Origin: Anseranas semipalmata
Lineage: Eukaryota; Chordata; Aves; Anseriformes; Anseranatidae
Direction: 5' to 3'
Length of the DNA: 64,000 nucleotides
NCBI GenBank assembly: GCA_013399115.1
Contig: VXAA01003259.1
Location: 1 to 64,000 of the forward strand
Below are positions 12,924 to 23,536 of the stretch, piece by piece. Below the pieces are notes generated by a model, which was not told the origin of the DNA, did no database searches, and was given only the letters and a program-made list of their open reading frames with translations. The position numbers and the translations under genes were made by a program. Positions within the stretch are counted from its first letter, which is position 1; each line of letters begins with the position of its first letter.

Positions 12924-12974
12924 GATGAAGTCATCTACATTAGACATATGCAAAATGATGAAGTCATCTACATT
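12924..12974. repeat. 18-bp exact direct repeat, 33-bp period
   Basis: GATGAAGTCATCTACATT occurs exactly at 12924-12941 and again at 12957-12974. The flanks are only weakly similar. Confidence 0.9.
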
Positions 12975-14257
12975 TCCCTGAACCCTTTGCTTCACCGTGC
13001 TGTGGCACATCCGCTGCACGGTGAGACAGTGAAGAACAGTTGGCACTAGTGGAAGAAAAGTCTCTTGTACGCTGCAGTAGAAATGCTTCTGTTTGCCTGG
13101 GAGGCTTACTTTCTTCTGCCTCCTTCCAGATGTGGGGTGTTAAATGCATTTTGGGGCTGCCATTAGAAGCTAAGTACTCAGCACTTGCAGCTCTTCAGCT
13201 GAATCTAATGCTCATCTAATGCTCAGCCTTCAGCTCAGGCAAACCAGCCCTGAGGAGCCAGACACCCTGCTGAATTGTAATCTATTCTGATGCTGCTGGA
13301 GCAAGCTCTGTTGATGGACAGGCAGGTGGTGAGGTTGTTTGCTCTTTTAAATGTTTGCTACTCAGGTATTTTTTATTACTTCCACTTGGTCTTTGTTCAG
13401 AGTCCACCCCCTCCCATTATTTTGGTGCTAGTTAGAAGTACTCTGTTTCAAAAGTTTCACTGTCAACCCTTTGAACAATTTCTGAACTGAGTGTCAAATC
13501 CTATGAGCAAGCATGGATATTTTCTTCAGAGTATAGGTAGATGCTAACCTGTAATTGCTATCAAAAGTATTGTAACACCATAAGTTAGCCTCAGGGGCAT
13601 GCCTGGTGATCAAAAGATTTAAAAGAAAATATTTATCTGGTTACTTCATAATCATATTACTCACAAGTGCTTTGGAGCCAAGCATAATTTATAATCAGGT
13701 CCAAAAAGCACTTCCAGGAGATGCCAAGCTTCTATTTAGGAGACCCAATGAGCCACCTTCCTCGTGGTGGTGTTGACAAACTCTGTCAGTAATGGTGCTC
13801 GTAGGTATTTTTCATCAGCTATGGCTGGAATTGGTTTGACTTACATGTGGTGACTCTGATTTCTTTCAGCACTTCTGTGATGCCTGACTCTGTTAATGTG
13901 CTGAAATCTGGGAGAAGGGGAAACATATCCTCTGGTGTGCTTTCTGTGTGGTTGCTCCCACGTGGAGAGGGGTTCTCCGGTGCCAGGGATGCCTGGTGAA
14001 TGTGTTTACCAGTCCATGACACTGTGCAAAGCTTATTTCTGGAAAGACTGGGACGGGCTGAGGAGTGGATGTGGAGGTCGAGACAGTCTGGAGTGTAGGA
14101 AGAAATTTAACTGCTGCAAAAGCAGAACAGACATCTCCTTGCCTTCAACATATCTACCATGAAGGATCTGGGGAACATTTGGAGGATGTCTGAATCAGAT
14201 AATCTTTTCCATGACTTCTGTTCTATTTGTTCTATTTTTCTTTTTCATGATTTAACC

Positions 14258-14281
14258 TTTTTTTTTTTTTTTTTTTTTTTT
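14258..14281. repeat. Poly(T) run of 24
   Basis: A homopolymer run followed by A5 and an unknown base at 14287, suggesting a hard-to-read spot. It could be the reversed A-tail of a retroposed copy, but no such copy is recognisable beside it. Confidence 0.9.
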
Positions 14282-16305
14282 AAAAANGTTTTTGGGACAG
14301 CTTGCACTCCAGTGATAGCAGTCCTAGTTTGTATTTAGCTATAACTCCTTATCAGCTTTTAGGTGCCAAGGTCCAAAGAGGGGGTGGCATTCCCACAAGT
14401 TACACTTCAGCTGTGCAGCAACAAAGGGGTTTGTGGTAGGCTGAAGGTGGAAGAAGAGGTTAAATCTTAACACAGAAAAGATGTGTTGCTCTGCTGAGTT
14501 TTAGGGCACAAAGGGAGTAGTGCTATATCATAAAATGAATTTACATCCCCTCATTCATTCTCCCTGTAGTATAAAATGCCCTAAATGTCNAACACTTTGG
14601 AATTGTTTTGCAATAAACCAAATTAATTCTTTAGTGTAATGCATTCACATGTAAGGTTCTTAGCCTATCTGCTGTTAGGAGATTTTATGCTGCCTACCCC
14701 AGCATTATGAATACCAATCGTTTCTGGGCACCCAGAGGAAGGCTGGGTGCTTCCTTGTTCAAGTATTTACAGCACAAGCTGTTGGGCTTAGCTGGACATG
14801 TAGGGTGCTTCAGTTTTCCATTCATAGCCTGAAAAGATCCATACATAGACCACAACAGCTTAATGAGAGGATAAAGTGTGTGTGGGGGGACATATTATAA
14901 ATGAGATTTGGAACTTAGGTTTGAGAGTACCCAGACAGAAAAGATGAACCAGCACATTGATTGCAGTTAATGAGTTTGTGTTTCTCACCATAAACACAGC
15001 CTTTAAGACTTCTTTCACTGAAGAGTGGCTTTCACAGTAATGCTCCCCAACCTGCTGTTCCCGTGCTTTTGTAGCAGAGGCTCTAGTCAGCCATTGTAAT
15101 GCCATAATTCATAGTTCATCTCTCCTGGACCTGATCAAGCCTTCAGCGTATGCACTGAAGCCTCCAAAATGCAATTCCTACCTTCTACTTTGCCCAAATG
15201 TAATCCTTTCTCATATGATCAGAAAGATTAGCTTGGTTCTCCTTTAGCAGACTGGTCTTTGGGCTCTTCATCCTATATATTCTCTCCCTGCAACTGCTCT
15301 TTTCTTCCTGCAGTGCAGGTGAGTTAAAAGTCCCATATCTCAGAGACCCAGCATAACTAGTGCCTTCCTTATAACACACCTTCCTCAGTGTAATCAATAA
15401 CTGCCAATAAAGTGATGCACATGTCTGCAATATGTACTGTTGCCTTGTGAACAAAAAAAGTTCTGTTGAATATCATATACTTTCGACAGAAGGCCATATT
15501 TAAAATTAACTAATTAAATTGTAATAATTCCATCATGAATTTCCATTCAGAAATAGCTGTGTCCTTATCAGATTTCTAGCCTCTAACCGGGCTGTGTGGC
15601 AACAAAGAAGAAACCTCATGTCTTTGGTAGCAAAGAGGGCGAGTGATCGCAGATTTCAGTGGAAAGGTGGAGCAGCCTGAGTGTTATCAGGCAGAGACAA
15701 TCAAAGGTGAAATATCCATAACTGTGACTTGGAGGTTACAGAGTTGCCTGCTATCAGTAAGCCTCACTGTTTTTAAGAGAGGAAATTGAAGGAAAAACCG
15801 CTCTCTAAAGGATTATTGGGCAGACAGGTGAGGGTTTAGCATATGTTGGGAAGAGGAAAAGAAGGCTCTTTCGCACCGGGTTGAACAGAGCTAGCGCTCT
15901 GTCTGAGCAGTGCTGGGGAGAAGAACATATTAATATGTGTAAAGGGGTTAATGAAGAAGGGGTCTGTAGACTACTGTAGGCATGGGGTTTAGAAGAGCAA
16001 CTCAAAATTAATATGTAGGCAGGAGAGGCAGTTTCTGGAAGGAAATCCCAGGTTCAAGAAGAGATAGAAAGCATTAGCGGAGGAGGTGGTGAAGGCCTGT
16101 TTGCCTCAGCACTGGCACAGCAATCAGTGAGCAAGCAGAGGGGGGCTCTGGAAAAAAAAGACCATTTTCGGCTCTGTCAAGAGCCTGTGCGTATGACTAC
16201 TTTTCCCTTTTCTATGCTTTTTTCTTCTCCACATTATGGAAATTTCTTGCTCCAGGTTTGCATGGCTCCTTGCATGGGAGAGCCTCGGGTTTTCTGGGGC
16301 CTTTG

Positions 16306-17275
16306 GGCACCATGGCAACGAAATATTACCTAATTATAACAGAAATAACAGAAAAGAGGCCAGGTCCAAGTACAGACACAGGCTCCTGTTTGAAAGGCCT
16401 GGAAAACGAAGGTAGTACCACAGAGGGAAAACTCAAAATGCCCATGGCCTGTACTAGGAAGGAGGAGAACTCATCTGCTTTGAAACCTCTAGGTCTCCTT
16501 TCCGTTGTCCGTTCCTTTCCCTCTTTCCATTCCACTTACGTTGTGCCTTGATTTTTACAGCTATCAGCTGACATCCAGCAGCTAGAATCTACACGTGTCA
16601 TTCCCGCCTACAGCTTGCACATTGTTTCAAACTGCCTTTCTAGCCGTGTTTCCATGGAAATGGAAACTAGCAGCATGACCATAAAATAAGAGAAAATCAT
16701 CAACAGAGAGCAGTCTAATACCTTTATCTTACCTCTGCTTAGTAGTAGCAACAAGGCAAATGCTTCCTATCTAGAGCTATTTCCAGTGGTGGATCTCAAA
16801 GTACTTTCCAAACATAACTGTAGTTAGTCTCAAAACATCCCTGAGGTAAATATTACTCCTATTTTATAACAGGCAAATAAACTTTTTAGACTTGAAGCTG
16901 CCTCCCCAGGTAGGTACAGAGTCCTTGCTTCAGGCTGGGTGTTTAGGCACTGCACAGTAGTGATGCATGTGATGTGACAGGACCATGATAACATGTTCAG
17001 GAATAGGCCCTACAGCTTCACATCACATTCCTTTCCCTCAAGAGCAATCTTCTTCCAGATGTAGAAGGAAGCAAAAGGAATTTTCTTGGCTTCCTGGAAT
17101 TACAGATTCAAATTAAATACTACCAAAAATAACAAAAATTGAGTATCTGGCTTTCATTCCCACTTTCATTCTCAGAAAAAAATGAGATCAGGGAGTAGCA
17201 AAACCTTTCAAGTACCTTTAAAAACAACTGCCTATACCTTATGTCTGACCTTCCCACTCCCATTTCCATGGAAAC
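16306..17275. promoter_or_regulatory. Cluster of three RFX X-box-like palindromes (candidate)
   Basis: The sites are GGCACCATGGCAAC (16306-16319), GTTTCCATGGAAAT (16648-16661) and ATTTCCATGGAAAC (17262-17275). Each matches the RFX-family X-box pattern GTTNCCATGGNAAC at all but one or two positions. In each at least one half-site is complete. No gene start is visible nearby, so a distal enhancer is the only role I can suggest. This rests on motif matching by eye alone. Confidence 0.35.
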
Positions 17276-20200
17276 AGAGCAAAAAAAAAAAAAAATGCAG
17301 TAGAGTGGGACAGAGGACAGTTAGGCAAGTATATGTTATAACTCTCACTGCTGGACTCCAGTTTCAGGTTGGGTGTGTTTTAAGCAGGGAAATTTGAAAT
17401 CTGATATCTAAAGGTGGATGTCTCCCCAGTCTGAGTCTTCCCCAGCTAGTCATACCTCACCTTTCACAGTGTTCTTATCACAGTAAACTTAATTCATTGA
17501 TAAGTCTCTGCAGCTAGGTCCTTGACCAAAACTTGGCCCTGTAGTCCTATGAACAAGTTTGGAACAAGTACATATGAACACTGAAGTCTAGAAACAAGCC
17601 ATGGACATGTTGAAAATAAATCTGTTTGCCTGTCCATCCACCTTTGCATTATTTGTGCAGTTCTGTATTTCCAGTGGACCAAGCATGTTGCACCTATCTC
17701 ATATGCCAGCTGCCATATGGTTTTCTTTGCTTTCTGGGGTGATACAAGCATTGTAATGAATTACATTATTCATTCTTGGTAGTACCACAGACTAATGGGA
17801 ACACAACAGCATTTTTCCTGTGGGTATTTGTTATATTTGCCTTCAATGAAAATTTGTATGCACATCAACAAGTCCATGGGAGGGAGCAGACCTGAGATGT
17901 AGGTTCACCAGGTTAAAGAAGGCTCCCAGCTGCCCCTCTTTGTCAGAGCAATGAGACAAAGTGTTGAAGATGGGTTCACACACACTTCCTTATATTGTGT
18001 CAATGACAGGAGTGATGACAGAAAATTCCAGAGCAATCTGTAATATGCAGCTGGAAAATTTTAAATGGATCCAACCGACACTTGGAAAAAAGGAAGGAAA
18101 AGATTTCCAGAACTTTTTGCTGCCATTCTGGTATGGAGGCAGCCCTGCAAAGCTATGCATGTGACGGGACACTTCTGCACAGGCTGACAGTTGCAGAAGT
18201 CTGCCTGGGTCTGGAAGTTTGCCTGTGGGCATCATATTGCAGGGTAAATCAGTCAGGAGACTTCGAATGACATCGTCCTAAATGAGGCATATCCCCCAGC
18301 AAGTGTCCGGTTATACAGAGAAGGAAAAGCGGGATGCTGACTGCTAGGGCCTCACCCAGTGCAACAGAGCTCATCTCAGGAAAGGCTCCTTGAGCAAGAA
18401 GCCCGTGCAGCCATAAACAGAATTTTTTTAAGATGCCATAATTCTTCATTACAGCTGGTACTACTTCAGACTCTCCTCTGCCCTCACCATGGACCAGGCA
18501 GTCAGAAAACAGGGAAAAAATGCCCTGCAGCCAGGAGCAGCCGGCTGCCGATGGCTCTTGTTAAAATACCCAAAGGAGCTCAGAAAAGGAGACTGAAGGA
18601 TTTCAATGTGCAAAGGAGAGTCGCTGAAAGACTCTGGGAAAGAAAAAACACTTGCAGGAGTCCTGCTGGCAGGAGGGGGTGGCAGGAGCAGGTCATAGAG
18701 TATAGTCAGTCTTGCAACATACTTATTGGGAAAATGCAAATAAAGGGTAAATGAGGGGTAATTGTGGTCTGCTTATGGATATTCTGGAAGCAGACAAATA
18801 GGCTGACTTAATTGGGTACGTTATTAACCGGAATTATTCATTCCACCTGGATGATTAGCAAGTCTGTTTATTCTTGTAGCCCATTTTGTATTTCTTTACA
18901 GATCTCACAGGTAAATTCAGAATTGGTTACTTAGGTAAGGCATTTTGATAAAGGAACAAGGTAAACTAGTCAACTTGCTTACAATGGCTTCCTGCCCAAG
19001 GGCACTTGACACAGATTACATTACACAAAGAAATAATTCAGATGTGAGTCTGAAACAACCACATGACTCCCACTGAACCTTTATTAGAAACCTTGTTAAT
19101 TGTTTACATGTGCAATTGAAAAATCTGTACTTCATTTTGGCATGAGCAGAGCCAGTATGTTCTCCTTGAACTTTATTCAGAGAAGTCTGAGTTAAGACTA
19201 AGGAAAGCAGATACACCTTTATCCATAGAGCTAAAATGTTTGGCAAGGTCGATCTGAACTGCAGAGAGCTGTTAAGTGATGGTGTCCTACTCCAGCAAAG
19301 GAAAGCAGGAACTGCCTTACCCACTGGCTAATTTATTTATCTTCAGATATTACAAGGAAAGAGAATTGCTGTCCTGGGAGAACCCTACCTTTCTGTCACT
19401 AGGGAACTGTCAGGGCAAGCCTGGTCAGAAAAAAAGGTGCAGCATTAAAACTCAGCTCCTCTTTGAACTATTTTAAAAAAGTTTTTCATTCTGCTCAATC
19501 TAACTTTTTAGTAAAGTGAGATCACAGCAATCCTGGCAGACTTTTTGCCTTGTTCAATGGAAACAGAGCCTGTAAGCCAGGGCACCCAAAGCTTATTCTG
19601 GGAGAGAGAGGACAAAGCTCTGCTCTTGGTCACCACAGTCATCTCCCCCAGGCCTGCTGGACCTGCACATACCTCCGTGAGGGCATGACTCACCCAGATG
19701 TTTGCCTTGCGATCCAGCGCATGCTTGGGGCTCTCAATGTAGCCTCGCATCCTGCATTGCTCATGTTAGTCCTCCCACCATTATCACAGTTCTGCTCCAG
19801 ATGTGTTTTCTTTGTCCTTGTAACCCACGGAGTACCTCCACTATGCAGGTCCCATCTTCAACAGCAACAGGACTTTTAATTTGGTTATCAACATATTTTC
19901 AGTCTGGAACCAAAAATTCTTCACATATGAGAGATGAAGATGGGTGATTGATAACACATCCCCTGCTTCCTAGCCTCCCCACTCCTTGCTCTGTGCCCAT
20001 CTTCCTGCTAAACACTTTTCTATTTTGTAGAACACTGGTTCTTTCCAAGTCACTTGCAAAGATGTAGATGCCATGGCAGGGGGGATGCTCATGTCCACCC
20101 TTAGGAGCCCACTTCCCCCTTAGTCCTTTTTAATGAGCAGAGGAGTTTACCTCCAGATCTGGACACTGGTGCCTCTGCTCTGGGAGCATGGACTTTTTTG

Positions 20201-21368
20201 CCATGCACACCTCAGAGCCAGTCCTGCAGGGAATGTGTGTCCTGTGGGTCTTGTGTCCTAGAGTGAAGCTGCTCTTGTCCTACTAGGTCACCCCACAGCC
20301 ATGCTTTATGCATAGTTTTGGCACTTATGGACAGGACCCTTTCTTTGAAGATTATCAAACCTAAGCCCTGCTTTTCTTTCATGGCCTGAAACTTATACAC
20401 TAAAATGGTAAAGACAGCATACAGTGAAGAAAGGTGTGGTAAATCTGAAGATATTTTTGAAGCAATGTGGCTTGTTTACTGGAAACCCTTTGGGCCTTCT
20501 GAGGAGGGAATCACCCCCTTACAGTGACAGACCTGCTCATCCCTGGGTTTCAGGAGGCCCCTTTAGAGCTGTCTCTCTGCCACAGGGAAGAGCTCAGTTG
20601 TAACTCCTCCATAACACAGTGTCTCCAGGATGCTGTGGTGCAATGTGGTGTGGTACAGCTGGGAGATGGCAGCAGAGAACCTCTGGCTGTGCCCTGCTCA
20701 GAGACTATAGCTATCAGACACTAGGAAGAACATGGGTGTGGGGCCATCCGTCTCGCCAAAGAGATAACAGCAGCTTGCTTGCTTTGCCTTTCCTGCTGAT
20801 GTGGTTGGGAATGTAACCTTGGAAATGCACTTAAATTTTGCAAATATTACCTTTTGCTTCCAAACATTCTTCAAGAATCTTATCAGCAATGCTGAACGGT
20901 TTTTGCGTTGAGCTGAATTGCCAAAGCAGCTATTTAGTTGGGTTGTGACTCAAAAGATCTGGCATCTGTTCAATGCTCTGCTACCAAGTTCATCTCCGGG
21001 CATGAGCAGACCCCTTCTTCTGGCTGTAATGCAGAGGGGTGAACTAAGAGTGGTGTGGGGGGATTTAATTAACTAATGTTTTGCTTGTTCAGATGCAGAA
21101 ATTACCACAGTCCCTGAACATTCTGAGAAGAAAGGGAGCCAGTGGACAACACTGGCTGCACAGCCAGGTCTGCACAGCCTCAACATAGCACCCAAGAGCT
21201 GAGAAAAGGAAGAAATAAGCTTCTAGAAAGTTCCAGCCCTTCCTACAGCTACCTAGAGCCTCTGGAAATGCTTTTTAGCATTTATTGGGCCAGAGCATGT
21301 ATCAAGCTAATATTTGAGTTTATGCAAAAATAAGCAAGTATGTACGTGTATGTATTTGCATATGTAGT

Positions 21369-21451
21369 TGTAGAGTTATATAGTTATAATTATATATGTA
21401 GGTTATAGTTACATAGATTAAAGTTGCATGGTTTTTATATATAACTCTACA
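21369..21451. repeat. 14-bp perfect inverted repeat in AT-rich DNA
   Basis: TGTAGAGTTATATA (21369-21382) pairs exactly with TATATAACTCTACA (21438-21451) around a 55-nt AT-rich centre. It could be the ends of a very short inverted-repeat element or a chance AT-rich foldback. No flanking target duplication is evident. Confidence 0.75.
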
Positions 21452-23299
21452 CATAACTAGAAAATCATGCACACAGACACATATGTCTTTTTTTTGTTGT
21501 TGTTGTTCTTCAAAGAAGACAGCTCCCAGAATAATAAGGGCCTCTCTTGAAAAAACGGCAAACACAAAAATCAGATCAAGTCTATTTGCCCTTCTAAATG
21601 TGGTAGAAATCAACCAATCCATTCAAAAGATATTGGAGAGACAGTACATCAACAACATAGTCTTCATTGCCTTAGAAAACCAGGCCAAAAATCAAGCTTA
21701 GCATTTGGAAAGATTTCTGTAGTCCTCACGTGGTACCACTGTAATAAGCAGAAATAATTACTTGTAAATGTCCTTACATCAACACGTTTTATCAGTTTAT
21801 TTACCTTTTTACAGTCAGATTTCACAGGATTATTTACTGTGTTTTTCAGGCTCACCTCCCATTTTCTGCCTCTTTCCTTTTTCCAGTTGAAAACAACCAG
21901 AAACAACCAATGAAAGATCCAGGCAAAAGTCTGCACAGCCCCTAGACTCCTCAGGCTAGCAGTACCTTGGATCAGCTCTTACCTACTCAGCAGCTTCATC
22001 ATCTACAAGTAACTTAAATTAGGGCTGTCCACCTGGCTGGCTGCTGACTGCTAGCTGATGATGTCCAGCTTCAGCGTGACTTCAGGTGTTTCCTACAGTA
22101 TAAGTGCATGATGGTGTTCTGAGTCCCTGAGCTGTTGTTGCATCCAGCCTACAGGTCTGCAGCATTACCCCAGAATTGATATTCCAGTTTTGGGAAGATT
22201 GGCTGACACAAGACTCAGCTTTATATGAACACCTCCTCAGTTGTCCTTCAGTCAATACATGTGGAGACCCTTGTTCTTTTCCTAGTGTTGTCCCAAAAGT
22301 TCATTGAGTACTAGAGAGCTTGGGCACACAGAAAAACCTCAAGAGAGACTTGGAAACCATAAAGTGGGAAAAGGATAAAACCATCAACTGCTTGTAATAA
22401 TCACTTTTTATTTTTGACCCAAGTGCTTATTCTTTCTCATTAACTGTAATTACAGAAGTGTTTTGCATTATCATCTACTTGGGATGTGAAGCTTGCTTGT
22501 TCTGAAGAATGTAGACACATTACTTACTGTCTTTGAGCAATCTTCTCCAAAGACTTGCTCAGACTATCCATGGAAGGAATCGAAGTTGTTCTCTCACCTC
22601 TCCAACCTCAGACCACTAACAAATCCTGTCCAAGCAGTTTCAGCAGTGGGCGCAGAGCTGACTGCATTTTTTGAGAACACACACTAAAGACAGTTCCAGC
22701 AGTGCATTTCTCCACTCTGCAGGAGATTGTAAGGGCAGGACATGGCCAAAGATGCAGGACTGAACTACAAACAAATTGCTTGTGATCTTCAGATACTCAG
22801 CATTAACCTTCCAGGAGCTCCAGCCAGACTCCAGCTATCTTACAGAAAACAGGATTTTAGCAACAGGTATATAGGGCTTAGCCCAAGGAACCAAGACACT
22901 TTTGTTATGTTTCGATGGAGCAGTTAATTCCGAATGCTTTCAGGGGAGGAAAGACACCCTCTAAATAGACTCTTGCAGATGATGCAACAGATATTAGACT
23001 AACCAAGAAAGCTGGGAAACATTTTGCTCTGGAAGAATGCTATCATTTAAGATAGCCTCTCAAAAGTTTACATATTCCTCAAACTGTAATTTTTTCTCAG
23101 AACACCACAGTTTTGTAAAATGTTTTTTAAATGATCAAAGGTCGAGGGTACATATGGCCATTTTTAACAGGTTCCCTTTTCTTGTGGCTTCTGAACAAGA
23201 GAACCAGTGCAGAAGGTTCCTCTAAGTCCTACCCAGACAAGCATTCACTTCCTCTCATCTCTCCACTCCACCTCCTTGACCTTTGCTATCGAACATAGT

Positions 23300-23403
23300 T
23301 TAGCAACATGGTCTAGGGGAGGGCTTGTTCGTGTTAGGTCATAGGTTGGACTAGGTGATCTTGAAGGTCTCTACCAACCTAAAGGATTCTGTGATTCTGT
23401 GAT
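23300..23403 (+). mobile_element. CR1 LINE 3' end fragment
   Basis: About 100 bases match the 3' UTR and tail of the copy at 11880-11986. It contains GTTAGGTCATAGGTTGGACT, AGGTGATCTTGAAGGTCTCT and CCAACCTAAAGGATTCTGTG, ending in the octamer tail. No coding part remains. Confidence 0.92.
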
Positions 23404-23514
23404 AGTTGATTGTCTATGCTTTCTTGCTCAACAGCCTAGTCTCCAGGAATAGGAGAAGTCTCCTTACCTCACTGTTTACTAAGCCCTCTATGCTGGCATG
23501 CTTGTATTTCACAT

Positions 23515-23536
23515 TCTATGATTCTGTGATTCTGTA
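23515..23536 (+). repeat. Second CR1-like octamer tail
   Basis: TTCTATGATTCTGTGATTCTGT is a short run of the CR1 tail octamer, about 110 bp past the previous one. No CR1 body precedes it. It is either the remnant of a separate, very short insertion or a copy of the first tail. Confidence 0.6.

Larger units (their letters stand above)
11987..23299. other. Intergenic DNA, no gene recognised
   Basis: This is 11.3 kb without a recognisable coding gene. Open frames are short and overlap. Single unknown bases lie at 14287 and 14590, and a 24-base T-run at 14258-14281. Features picked out separately are an 18-bp direct repeat, a cluster of X-box-like motifs and a 14-bp inverted repeat. The flank resembles the gene-poor DNA expected downstream of PIK3R1. 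Confidence 0.65.

Noticed and set aside
12924..12974. CRISPR-like repeat-spacer unit
   Set aside because: Only two copies, in vertebrate DNA, and no further regular repeats.
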